From positions 372,001-436,000 of the forward strand of contig JAGYXB010001095.1 in the NCBI GenBank assembly GCA_022495005.1: 64,000 nt of DNA, read 5' to 3'. Source of the stretch: Rhyacophila brunnea. Lineage: Eukaryota > Arthropoda > Insecta > Trichoptera > Rhyacophilidae. The notes beneath the pieces were generated by a model. That model worked only from the letters and a program-made list of their open reading frames with translations. It did no database searches and was not told the origin of the DNA. Positions 45,288 through 56,158 of this stretch are shown here, piece by piece. The position numbers and the translations under genes were made by a program. Within the stretch, counting starts at the first letter, position 1; every line of letters starts with the position of its first letter.

Positions 45288-46375
45288 ATTACAACTTAGC
45301 TTAAATGTCGTACATATCTATATAAAAAAACGATGTTTGAATTTTGTTTAATGGTTATTCTGAATTTCAGCATATTGGTGCAACCTATACTATACTATAC
45401 CATACATGGATACAAGTTATTATAATTAAATATACATATTTTTTAGATTCAAAATTTGCATAGTTATTTTGATTTTTTCTATTTGGAGTTTACTCTTAAC
45501 ATTGATTTCTGTTATGTAGGTACCGAAAGTTATTTCTTTAGACTATGCTCACATTATATACAAAACTATCGGTGTGTCTACTAAATTTACTAAAAGATGC
45601 CGTATTGTTCTTAGGTTATTAAATAGTTTGAACAAAAATACAACATTAATTAATCTATGTATTTGCTGCTTATGCTTCTTTCATGATGGGCCAACCAACA
45701 CTGTATCGAAGTAAGGCGAACATTTGCCGGCCATGGTCCACACAAAACGAATGTCGTTCTCTTCTGCTTGAGCCATTGTGAAGTGGGAGCAGTATATAAT
45801 AGACTTAAAATCCCATTAATAGGTATCATATTGTGTAGTATTGTGATAATAAACTTAAGTTTGTATAATGAATGCACTACTTATTATATATTTTAACATC
45901 GCTCAGTTTTGATTAATTCGTATACAGTCTTAGTCATATTTAGGTGAACTGGGTGTATTTTATTCTCGTTACTATTTTCACTTTCATCGGACTGGTTTGG
46001 TGTTCAATCAGAAAATGACGTCGTTAAAAGTAATAAAAGTCAATCTGTCTATGGATTTCATGTTCTAGTATGCATAAAAAACGCTTATTTTCAACATGGG
46101 GTAATTTACTAATGTAGCAGTAGGTAAGTAGGTAATATTGGAAATTATTATTTATGGTAGTCCATAGTGCCCCACACTGATGCTCCCCTTTCAGCCCACA
46201 ATGCAGCCAATGATTCAAGACTCAGTATAATATGACGTATTAATGTATGGTCATCTGTCGAAGTTCGCCAAATGTTTGCTTGATTCCGAAAGCACACGAC
46301 ACGTTCCAGGCAGGGAATTCCGAAATCTGTTCTGTGGTTTCAGGATTAAATGTAAATACTACATGCATGGTACCC
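45288..46375. other. Intergenic; one orphan start on minus strand
   Basis: On the minus strand an ATG at about 45774 opens MAQAEENDIRFVWTMAGKCS and stops after about 31 codons; TATATA lies about 30 bp upstream. It could be a decayed first exon. Nothing else is recognised. Confidence 0.25.
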
Positions 46376-46741
46376 ACATCTTGAAGCGGGCCCCCAAGCC
46401 AGAATCTTTGGCAGACCCCCTATCTATAGCTAAGGTTAAAGGCAGTGTGACGCCTTTTCCAAATGGTGTTAGATGTTAGATGTACAATTTATTGAGGGTT
46501 AATATCTACACCCAATTGAATTATGGAGTTGTCAAGTATCCACAGACAATCGAACAGAAAATCAAATTGAATCGTAGAACGACATATTTTAAAAATTTAA
46601 TGTTTTAAATGCAGGGGATATATTTTACTATTAGAAATTTGTGATGTGTTTTATCTCACTATTTGGTCGATCCGCCACGCCGGCCCCCCTGAAACCCGGG
46701 CCATAGGCTAGAACCCTGTCAGCCCCCCTTTGTGGGGGCAT
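46376..46741 (+). mobile_element. Family M element, complete copy
   Basis: Left CATGGTACCCACATCTTGAA, CTATCTATAGCTAAGGTTAA; right AACCCTGTCAGCCCCCCTTT GTGGGGGCAT. No intact target duplication remains. Confidence 0.75.
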
Positions 46742-47440
46742 TGTTCAGTTAGTTATAGTATAAATCGTATGGGCGAATGGTGAATATGAGGAAGGACCAT
46801 GATGAAATACTGAAGATGTTTTTCTATAAAACAATAGATAGGTAAGTATAATATAATATTAACTATTATGAGACCACATATGTTATAGAAAGAGGATGAT
46901 CTTATTTTGTATAATTGACCTTATTACTTCCTGACAGGTAAATGTATAACTGTCATGGTATCTAAGAAACATAATGTAATAAGAATAAGTCTCAATGAGA
47001 CATTATTCAAATTTCTCTATGGATAATAAGTACGATACGCATCAAAAAGGTCAACATATCTCCTTCAGTATAATTGCTACTGTTGTTTTTAGTTAGTCAT
47101 GTTATTTTTATTAGGTGTAACATGTAATACCTTGGAAAACTAGGTATACTTAATTATTGTTGTCCTGGGAAAACCCATAGCTGATTTTAATGTTTACAAA
47201 GTCGTAAACTATCTGTCATGTCATGACATTTAAAATGATGGCCTTTTAATAAATTCATTATCAGAAAATGAAATCAAGGTTTGCAAATTTTTAAATTAAA
47301 AAGTTCAATGATTTCTATTGGATCATTTTGAGCAATCTTTGTTTTTAAATTTAGATTTATGTTAGTAGGTATAAAGTTATTTATGAAGCCAAATATAATA
47401 TTATATTTGTTTGCTAAAGCTTTTTTGTAATTTATAATAT
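46742..47440. other. Intergenic, nothing recognised
   Basis: AT-rich; no repeat or gene noted. Confidence 0.4.
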
Positions 47441-48215
47441 TATATTATGTAAGGTTACTTGGGTTAATACTCTCACAAGACCCTAAAGACCTCCAAGGTA
47501 GAATGCAAGAACTCGCGGATGTCAGTCAAACGGTCGGTCTAAAGATAAATGTCTCAAAGACAAAAGTGATTGACCCTGCGATTATCTGTATTTCTGGCAC
47601 CCAACTCGAGCAAGTCAGCAGCTACGTCTATCTCGGACAGCAGGTGTCCATAGACGGAAGCATGCACGATGAAATTGCTCGAAGAACAAAGCTGGGATGG
47701 AGTGCTTTCGGACGTCTGAATAGTATCTTCAAGAGTGACCTACCATTATGTCTTAAGCGTAGGGTGTTCAACCAATGTGTGCTACCCGTGCTCACGTATG
47801 GCTGCGAGACGTGGACCCTCAACACGAGAGATGTCCAAAGGCTAAGAGTCACACAGCGAGGCATGGAGAGGTGTATGTTGGGCATCACGCGAAAGGAGCG
47901 TAAGAGAAACGAATGGGTTAGGAAGCAGACAAGAGTACGCGATGTAATAGACGTTGCCAAACAGCTGAAATGGAGATGGGCGGGGCACATTGCTCGCCGA
48001 AAGGACGGCCGCTGGACAAATGCCGTCATCCAATGGTACCCAAGGGGTACGAAACGGCCACAGGGTTGCCCTAAAAGCCGCTGGATTGACGAACTGGTAA
48101 AGTTCGGCGGAAATACGTGGCAGCGAACGACACAAGACCGAGAGAGTTGGAGAAAGCTTGGGGAGGCCTTCATCCAGCAGTGGATTGACCCCGGGTGATG
48201 ATGATGATGATGACT
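47440..48215 (+). mobile_element. RTE-like LINE 3' portion with TGA-repeat tail
   Basis: A 5'-truncated non-LTR element. Its coding part ends at 48198 and is followed directly by (TGATGA)n at 48197-48213, the kind of short tandem tail typical of RTE-group elements. Confidence 0.85.
47446..48198 (+). pseudogene. Reverse transcriptase C-terminal region, open frame
   Basis: The open frame runs through LILSQDPKDLQGRMQELADV, VGLKINVSKTKV, YVYLGQQVSIDGSMHDEIAR, VLPVLTYGCETWTLN, MERCMLGITRKERKRNEWVR, LKWRWAGHIARRKDGRWTNA and SRWIDELVKFGGNTWQRT to WIDPG and TGA. The CETW and WAGHIAR motifs identify a non-LTR reverse transcriptase C-terminus, about 230 residues, with no internal stop. The catalytic YADD region and endonuclease are absent, so the copy is truncated but recent. 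The family differs from that at 41494. Confidence 0.88.
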
Positions 48216-48744
48216 TGGGTTAATATTTTGGTTAACTGCAAGCAATGACTGCAAGCCTTTCAGAATATTACAGAATAATTTAAAGCATCCATAGGTGATT
48301 TGAGATTTTTGCTAACTAAACGAATAAAAACAACCACAAAAGAAGTTTATTTTAATAAAATGCAACCTCATTATTTATATTAAAATGATCAGTCATGTAA
48401 AATCGGAAATAACGTCTCGTAAGTTATTAAGCAAAGCAAAACGTCAACAACAGGTCGCCATATTATTTTTCGTCAACGATGCAAGAATTAACTTTTCTAC
48501 GCAAAGAAAAATAACCAAAGATTTTTTTAATTCTGGTAATATAACCATTGTTATATTTTTGACACCCATTGTTTAGTGTATAGGTAACATTTTCGCAATG
48601 GGGCCTCCACGTAAGTACCTAAAATGTAGTTCTGTGTTCAACCAAATCGCTTCAGATTTTGATATACCTATTCCACCTATGTGATGATGAGTTTAGGTAG
48701 ACGTTCTTTTATAAATTCTTAAAATAGGGCACGTTTCCATTCCA
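48216..48744. other. Intergenic, nothing recognised
   Basis: AT-rich; the 63-codon frame at 48385-48576 is basic but unrecognised. Confidence 0.35.
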
Positions 48745-48847
48745 CGTTCTGCTACTGGTAGCATATATTGGCTGGTCACTTTACGCTCAAGACGCTATGG
48801 GAAGTCACTTTTGAAAATACTATGCAGGTACCCAAATGCACTCCATC
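48745..48847 (+). repeat. Dispersed repeat H, copy 2
   Basis: See 2930-3070. In both places it lies near a palindrome G element (directly adjacent here, about 1 kb away at copy 1). Confidence 0.5.
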
Positions 48848-49118
48848 GCATCTATTCTATACACAAGGCTGCTATCGGCGGCTATTGAGGGTAGTTTATC
48901 ATATTTATGTATTGATGCGGTTAATTGTTACAATAAATTAACCGTCTTAACTGTCAAAAAGTGCTATGTTTTAATAGCACCTCTCTTGGCTGTGTTAACT
49001 TTTAGAGCGAGATAGCCAGTTTTGACAGTTATGGTAACAATTATAATACCTCAATACATAAATATGATAAACTACCCTTGATAGCCGCTGATAGCACCCT
49101 TCTGTATAGAATAGATGC
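48848..49118. mobile_element. Palindromic MITE G, copy 2
   Basis: GCATCTATTCTATACACAAG at the left and CTGTATAGAATAGATGC at the right; the interior mirrors TATCATATTTATGTATTGA and AACTGTCAAAA. Centre ATGTTTTAATAGCACCTCTC. Same family as 4095-4380. Confidence 0.82.
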
Positions 49119-49682
49119 GCATGTCAGTTTGGTTATGCGAGCAATCTTTTGTAAGTGTATATTTATTTTATTTAATTTTATTTATTTACCAAGTCTCTCA
49201 TCGAAATGAATAGTTAAAATTCAGTCAGAAAGTTAAATAAGTATCATTTCCTTCAATAGAATCGAATTGCTACTATTGTATCGTATCCCGTTAAATCTTC
49301 ATTGTTGTCGGTTCGAATTGAGAAAATGTACCTACTAGGGAATTCTAGTCTGCTAAAGATCGTTCAACTCACTGTCGATACGGTCGATGGATTTTCACGT
49401 TTTACTCAGACAAGGTAAGTTATTATGTACCTAGGTATTTGCTATTGTATTTTCGATCAATGAAATGAACTTAACTATAGTTTGAAATACATCAGAAATA
49501 TATCAATTAGAAAAAAAATGCGTAGGTACATTAAATATTCATTAATGAATGCTAATTACTAGAATCTGTTGGATTATTCATTGAATAAAAAAATAGTTTA
49601 TTTAAATAGTATCTATTTGCATTATTAGCGAGTACACTACTTATGCTAAAACCAGAGAACAGATTAATAAATATAATTCAGC
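49119..49682. other. Intergenic, nothing recognised
   Basis: AT-rich; TCAGTCAGAAAG and similar short words only. Confidence 0.35.
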
Positions 49683-50021
49683 GCATCTATTCCATGCACA
49701 AGACTGCTATAGGCCTCTATCGGCAGCTATCGAGGGTAGTTTTTCATTTTTTGTACCGAAGTATTAGCACTTATTGTAACAATTACAATAAATTCGCCCT
49801 CTAAACAGTCAAAACTGTCAATATCGCTCTAAAATTTAACAGTGCCAAGAGAAATGCCATGTTTTAACAGCACCACCTCTCTTGGCTGTGTTAATTTTTA
49901 GAGCGTGATTCACAGTGTTGACTATTTAGAGGGCGAACTTATTGTAATTGTTACAATAAGTGCTAATACTTCAATACAAAAGATTAAAAACTACCCTAGA
50001 TAGCTGCCGATAGTGGCCTAT
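49683..50021. mobile_element. Palindromic MITE G, copy 3, right end cut
   Basis: GCATCTATTCCATGCACAAG at the left. The arms mirror CTATCGGCAGCTATC, TTATTGTAACAATTACAATA and CGCCCTCTAAACAGTCAA. The last about 25 bp on the right are replaced by a SINE starting near 50022. Confidence 0.8.
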
Positions 50022-50199
50022 TTCTCCACAGAGTGGAGGTTTGTATTAACAGATTATATATGTTAGCCACTTGCTCAACATAATATTAGGTCTATACTCT
50101 GACTCCAAACACAGATTGAAACACAACATGCGTATTTATCAGGCCCAGGATTCGAACCCGGGACCTACGAAATGTGAATCACTCGGCCATCGTGGGCAT
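50022..50199 (-). mobile_element. tRNA-derived SINE (minus)
   Basis: Minus strand: ATGCCCACGATGGCCGAGTG head, B-box GGTTCGAATCC, GAGTCAGAGTATAGACC-like body, CAAACCTCCACTCTGTGGAG end. It abuts palindrome G copy 3. Confidence 0.75.
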
Positions 50200-51040
50200 A
50201 TTTAATTGTAGCATAATATGATTGAATTAATATTTTTAATATAAAGAGGTTCCTTAACCATAAAGAACCCCGTGTGACCACTCAGTATGAGAAAAAGAAG
50301 ATGAAAACCCTTGCGTCTTAAAATGGGGCGTAGTTTTCCCTTACCATCGCGCAGTTAGCTCGTTGTATGGTAGAAACATAGTTTGGCGATGAGTAAAATG
50401 AGTGCCCAATAGAGAAGACCAAAATATATAATTTTCACGACGTGATGGTGAAAGACATTTGTGTTTAATTTGAAAAGGTTCAGTATCCTCATCCGAACAT
50501 AACACGTTTGTTCAAGTTGAAGAATGGTCATCGTAGAGTTTGATAGATCACTGCCAGTTTTGTTACTGGATTACAGATCACAGCCTATTTGAAGTTGGAC
50601 ATGCCTGATCTAATGTGTCCGTTTATGTTAAGTGACCAGTTTCGAAACGGAGCGATATTAAAACAATGGTATGTATTGCCATAACTCGAGTTAAGTCAAC
50701 TGCGTTAGTATTACGAAAACTGTAGACATTTTAAGCATCTTCTCGCATTAAACCTTACGAAACAACATAGTAATGCGCAAATTAGACATCCAAATGTGTA
50801 CCCCTTTGTACTTTGCGAGCTATAATCCATTAAATGTTATTATTTGTGCCATATTGCCAAAAGAAATGAATGTTCGCAGGCGCACATGGAAATTTTTCTC
50901 GAAGGTGATCTAAATTAATTGTACATATTCAATTTTAACACCTTTAACATAATTTTATAATATTACGTAACAAAGATTAATAAAAACCCTTCATTGGGAC
51001 CGCGAACCACTTCTTTCAGAAAAGAGACAAATATTTTCAT
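50200..51040. other. Intergenic with weak repeat traces
   Basis: 50580-50610 has TTGAAGTTGGACATGCCTGA TCTAATG, the reverse complement of a motif at about 2010-2030 and typical of hAT ends. 50310-50390 loosely resembles 3700-3790. Confidence 0.35.
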
Positions 51041-51186
51041 GATGACCGAGCTGTCACGTGTTGGCTTGTAATGTCGTGGGTCTCGGGTTCGAATCCCGGG
51101 TCTGGCAAATTCGCATGTGAGGACCCAGAGTATGATCCTAATAGGTTGAGCAAGTGGCTAATATACATTTCCCTGCCTAAAACAAA
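51041..51186 (+). mobile_element. tRNA-derived SINE (plus)
   Basis: GATGACCGAGCTGTCACGTG, B-box GGGTTCGAATCCCGGGTCTG, then a shortened body AATAGGTTGAGCAAGTGGCT. The 3' part is cut. Confidence 0.75.
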
Positions 51187-51289
51187 CTATATTAGATAAA
51201 AAATATTATTCTCTCTATAAAATATCCAAAATTATGTTTGATGTAATCGAATAATTTTTGATATTTTATAGATTGACGAGTATTTTTTG

Positions 51290-51459
51290 ACTAATATCTA
51301 TTTTGGCTTAATTTTCGCAGGGCTTAATTAAATTTTTAAAACTAACCAACATCGAAATAATTGTAGTCTTATTTCAATGAAAAAAAATACTGACTGACAA
51401 AGTTTAGTGTGCACTATTTATGGCGGATTTTAATAGCCTACCTCCACCCTTCGCCACTG
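51290..51459 (+). mobile_element. Element I, right portion
   Basis: TGTAGTCTTATTTCAATGAA, TTAGTGTGCACTATTTATGG, CCTACCTCCACCCTTCGCCA CTG. It matches the 3' part of 40792-41022; the left end is not found. Confidence 0.6.
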
Positions 51460-52833
51460 ATGTATGTATGCATGCTGTTAAGTTTGTATAAGAGCTATTG
51501 AAACGTTTTGATATAAATGTATTTTTTTTATTCCGCCGCGAAAATACTGACAAACATTTGTGACCGTCTTTAGGGGGAATTTTTTAATAATTCACAGACA
51601 TTAAGTTTTGGTAGAAAAATGGAATACGTCATAATTAATGGAAACTGGCTAAACCTACCGGGTGTGGTAGTGGTTAAGAAGCAGGGTTCGATTTATTACT
51701 TTAGGCTGTTATGGCACAGGTAGGGTAAGCGAGTTACCAGTCTGCGTTCCTTGGTTTACTTTACATAATATAAATTTGATTTGATATAAGTCTAGTTACC
51801 ATTGTCACATACATATTATAGAAATTGGATCACTCGTGCTGCGTATTAGAGATTTTTACATAATGAGTTATTACATTATATTAAGCTATGTTGCGTGGGA
51901 TTTTGCATTCTCTCCAAGGTTTGCCATATCTGGAAAGTGGGACAGGCGTAGGATTTTGAATCATTAATTTTATAGTAATACTATTGCTGAACCAAAATCG
52001 AAAGTAAATTAGGAATGTTATGTATAATTAGTAAATCAGTTAATAACAAAATAGGTAACGATTGCGGAAAACCAATGGTATAAAAGGTTAACAAGATAGT
52101 GTTTATAGTAAAAAATAAAAAATCCTTAGTTATATTATGGATATAAATAAAATTGCGCATCCATTTATTTTATAATAAGTGAGTATGCTCTTTGTTTGAA
52201 TGTTTTACCGGATCCTCAAAGTTGTCAGCTTATAAAAAGAAATGTAATACATTCGATATGTTTCGCTACTTTAGTTTTTTTCCCTGGTCTAGTTTAGAAT
52301 ATGATCTTCTTCTTCGCAACCTCTTATTCAAGTTACTATTCGGAGTTATCAATTAATTAGTTGCACAAGATAGCAATTAACAATTGTTTAATTATGTATA
52401 TTCCCGGTTACTTTGGTTTTGATTATCTGCAGCAGCGAATATTTGATGATAGTCATCGCCGATGACACCGCTGGCCGTTTATTGCATTTTAGTAGGGCGC
52501 AAGTCGTGTCCTATCAGTGTCAATAGAGATGGGATGCGATCGACAAAAAATAATAGGGATTTAAAAAGTAATAATAAAATTGATTTACTATTTATGTAAT
52601 ATCGACAAAATATAAAATGAATTTAAGTAGATACGTATTTAGATATTTAATTATTTCTACGGCAGGTGTATTGATTTGTTTGTGGGGCAATACATATGTT
52701 TTATTTCAAGGTATATTTTCTTTCTTCATTTTAATTTAATTTTTACCGGGTATTCCCTTGAATCCCTAAGGTAGAGCCGCCACTGGTCATCGGAAACATT
52801 GAAAGACGAAAAGGGTGTAGAAGGTTCCTGACT
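51460..52833. other. Intergenic, few traces
   Basis: About 51655-51720 (CCGGGTGTGGTAGTGGTTAAG, GGGTTCGATTT) looks like a decayed tRNA-like SINE head. 52440-52520 is mixed and unidentified. The rest is AT-rich. Confidence 0.35.
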
Positions 52834-52841
52834 CATTGGAG

Positions 52842-53427
52842 CAGTGACGTCCCGTGGGGTTAGGCAGATTGAGTGTCTCTTGGGGACGGCAGTCACTTGA
52901 AGGGCGGCAAATCGAGGAGAATCATTAGGTATGTTTTATAGAAATAGGTACCTAAACTTAGTTCCTAATAACTAAAATATCCTTCGATTTAAAAAATTAG
53001 CTCACTGGTTGGAAACAAAATTTATTAAGAGTTAACCTAAAAGATTTAACAGGACTGTATTATTTTTGTCGGTTTTGCGATGTCTAGTTTACTTCTGTTG
53101 TCCTTGGAAGTCACGTCCTTGATGACCAGCAATGGGACGTGCAGATTTGCGAATTATATTTTGAATTATAGGTAGTTACATAGGTACTTACCTAACTTGC
53201 GTGTTTTGAAAGTTTTCAGTTGTTTTTTTTAAATGTATCTGAAACCGTGGACTCGCCATATTGTTTATTAAAGTAGAGATGGCATTTAAATTGGATTTAG
53301 TGGTAATGGTAAGTATATATTTTGTTAGTAATGTATCTATACACATTTCTTAAATATTGGGGTCATGTAAGGATGATAAAAAATACTGTATAAAAATGGG
53401 GCGGCATTTTGTCTAGGGACGTCACTG
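52842..53427. mobile_element. Nonautonomous hAT element O, copy 2 (586 bp)
   Basis: CAGTGACGTCCCGTGGGGTT ... CTAGGGACGTCACTG with the perfect 8-bp duplication CATTGGAG (52834-52841, 53428-53435). Aligned along its length with 16556-17152. Confidence 0.92.
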
Positions 53428-53435
53428 CATTGGAG

Positions 53436-54129
53436 TGAGCAGATCAAGGACGCCACAGGATTTTTCCTACGAATAACTCAGATCTCTAGAGTTTGTTGAA
53501 GGCAACGGAGCCGAATTCCAGTCAGTGGATATCTCAATGATCAGTAGTGAGAATAACAACTATGTTGACAAAGCAATCGCTATAGACCAAGAAAAGAAAC
53601 GGACCCTTGAAACAGGATTTTGTATGACTTAATGACAGTCAGGCCATAAATTGCTTGAAATACAAAGCCCCTGAAATATCCTCAAATATCAGGAATACTG
53701 AATGCGGGTTTCGGTTACGTGAAAAAATTTAATACATACATACGTAACTACATATTCACAATAACGTATTATTCAACACTTGTTTAATATTATCCCATAT
53801 TTCTCCACACTCGAGAATTAGTGCGTCTTATTACCACACCCAAAAGATATTACACTTCCCTTTATTTATTTATATATAATATATTTATATGTTCATATTA
53901 TTACTTATTATTATACTTTGTAGGTCATCGTTGGTGTCTTAATAACCGAAGGCAGATCCTGGTCTCCTCGAACAACTTGAGCCATTTTCCCCCATTCTGT
54001 ATCTGTACCTATACTTCAGGTATCTGCACCGCCCATTCTAAGCCGGGTCGCACATCTAAACTCGTCGAATATGTCAATGTGATTTTGATGGTATTCACAA
54101 AACACATGTGATTTAATGTACCTACCTCG
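53436..54129. other. Intergenic with hAT trace
   Basis: 53790-53850 (TTTCTCCACACTCGAGAATT, TTACCACACCCAAAAG) resembles 16346-16400 of the hAT transposase pseudogene. 53930-54120 is less AT-rich and unidentified. Confidence 0.35.
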
Positions 54130-54495
54130 GCACACAGCTCGAATGCGACATTTTAGTTTGACATCTGGCATTCTGGTGTCGTATGCAACAAATTTCACCC
54201 GACATGGGAGTAAGTATAATACTGCGCATGGTAGAAAGATTCAACATTGCGCCCAGTTTTAATTTATGACTATATTCCAATCTAGACAATTTTCAATGTG
54301 CGACGGGGCTTATGTTCTTGTTGGCATTTTCCGACCACCAAAATTTTGACCTTCCAGTCGATTTGCAACCGTCCGGTTTGCCAGCTATCCAGTATGTCTC
54401 TTGGTGATTATCAGGGTTAGTGAATGTGGAGATACATTCTTCTGGGAAGGGATTGTAGAGGTCTAAGTTATATTGAATATTATTATGTACACCAT
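54130..54495 (-). pseudogene. Possible C-type-lectin-like domain remnant
   Basis: On the minus strand one open stretch encodes ...NPDNHQETYWIAGKPDGCKS and TGRSKFWWSENANKNISP. About 90 bp further another encodes CRVKFVAYDTRMPDVKLKCR and IRAVC before a donor-like GTAGGT. A YWxxG...FxWS block followed by Cys...Cys-x5-Cys is how C-type lectin domains end, but spacing and key Trp residues are not convincing and the join is unclear. It could equally be unrelated coding debris. Confidence 0.22.
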
Positions 54496-54539
54496 TCTTC
54501 TTTTTTTTATTATTAATATGCCATAATATATCCTCATCA

Positions 54540-54990
54540 TCACCAGGGGCGCGACAATACGGTGTGGGTCTTGGCCTCCTCCAACAGCTCCCTCCACCTG
54601 TCCCTATCCAGTGTGGCCGCTTTCCAATTCGGTACCCCCAGAATACGGCAGTCACTGGCAGCTCCATCCAACCAGCAAATATTTGGCCTGCCTCTTCTTC
54701 AACGCCCTATTGGATTGTTGGACATCACTCTCTTTGCCGGTTCATTGTCATTCATACGGTGCACATGACCGAGCCATCGCAGTCTCCCAATCTTAATTGA
54801 TTGAACTGCGCTGCAATCTTCGTACGGCATGTAGAGCTCAGCATTATATTATTATCTTCTCCTTCAATTGGAGCCGTCCTTGATCGGTCCATATATACGG
54901 CGGAGAATTTTTCTTTCAACTATCTCCTACGTATCCATAATAATATAGCACATGCTCCGGCCTTGGAGAGAGTTCAAGACTCCGATTAGT
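54540..54990 (-). mobile_element. LINE 3' end (minus) with TGATGATGA tail
   Basis: The minus strand encodes ERKILRRIYGPIKDGSN, stop, then AELYMPYEDCSAVQSIKIGR, LRWLGHVHRMNDNEPAKRVM, RRGRPNICWLDGAASDCRIL and LDRDRWRELLEEAKTHTVLS. The LRWLGHVxRM and RRGRPxxxW motifs are those of non-LTR reverse transcriptase C-termini. It ends TGG TGA TGATGAGGATA. At least three in-frame stops; 5' truncated near 54990. Confidence 0.82.
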
Positions 54991-55520
54991 AAGTCAATAT
55001 TGTTGTCAACTTACTCATCAGGATTTTTGTACGACACCAGAAAGGTAAAACCAGAATAGCATCCGTTTTCTGCTACAATAATCTGTTTTATTTATTGCTT
55101 TAATATGTACTTGTCTTATCTATTGATTATTGAATCATAATTTACATGAATTGGGAAACTTCGTAAATTCAGCATAACGTTTAAGGTGCATTACTTACAA
55201 AAGCATCACATACAGTAACAATCTTATATACCTACGTATCGAGTTTGTGTCGTTGGTTGTGGAGTCAAATAATTCATATTTAGAGTCAATAAAATGTCAT
55301 TTAAAAACTCCTTTCCAGTTACAACAGAAATATAATGAATTCTGTTTGTATTATAAAAGAATGGTAGTATCCCTTTAATTAACATCTAAAATTAAAATAA
55401 ATTACTCAGTTGAAACTTGATAGACATAACATAGATTAAATTGACGGCATAAACACACCGTTTTTCTGTCAAAACACAGCGTATTTTTCTAGCGTTCAGA
55501 TCACAATAATAATTTTGAAA
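54991..55520. other. 5' flank of the odorant receptor remnant
   Basis: AT-rich; no promoter element can be singled out. Confidence 0.3.
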
Positions 55521-55845
55521 ATGGAAGAAAAAAATATTGGAAAAATTCACATTCTACGATATCATTTATTGATACTGTCCAAAATTGGTATAACAATTTC
55601 GATTATAGATTTGTATTCAATAAAAAAATATCTGAAATTTGGCCTGGTGATGGTTGTTTCATTTTTCTCTTGCTATCCTGTCGCCTCTTATTCGCTGAGA
55701 CAAGCCAGTGATGTTGTGCGATTGACGGAATCGTTAGCGCCATCTATTGCCACTCATTCAACGGTGTTTAAATATTTAACTTTGTTTTTCAATCGAGAGA
55801 GGCTGTGGGTGTTGATAAATAAACTACAGACTGCGCACAATAAAG
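55521..55845 (+). CDS. Odorant receptor exon 1
   Basis: ATG at 55521, 108 codons plus one base, donor GTAAAT at 55846. It reads MEEKNIGKIHILRYHLLILS, then KFGLVMVVSFFSCYPVASYS, SDVVRLTESLAPSIATHSTV and FKYLTLFFNRERLWVLINKL. The pattern (membrane segment 1, then a helix with repeated Leu/Ser and FxxNRxxLxxLxxKLQ) is that of the 7tm_6 family. The exon itself has no defect. Confidence 0.78.
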
Positions 55846-56158
55846 GTAAATAAATATTTTTATCCATAATATCGTGGGTACTGCCAAAAGTTGGTAAGTC
55901 TCGCAATCGTGTTATGGAGTAATTGTAACTAGAAGTTTGACATGCCCTCTAAAAACAGGCATAATGCTAATTTTTTAATTGTGCCTTACGTGTATGTTGT
56001 ACAATATATCTGATGACCATATTTTTTTTCTAGCCTATATGTCTAGGTATATAATATAGACACATAATCCGTTGTTAACTCTAAATACATAAATTATCGA
56101 TTTATCAATTTTCGGCAGCAACCTCGGATACATTAGTGTCAAACGGCACACTAGTGTG

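Noticed and set aside
47628..48254. 208-codon minus-strand frame
   Set aside because: Antisense to the reverse transcriptase coding region; the plus frame has recognisable motifs.
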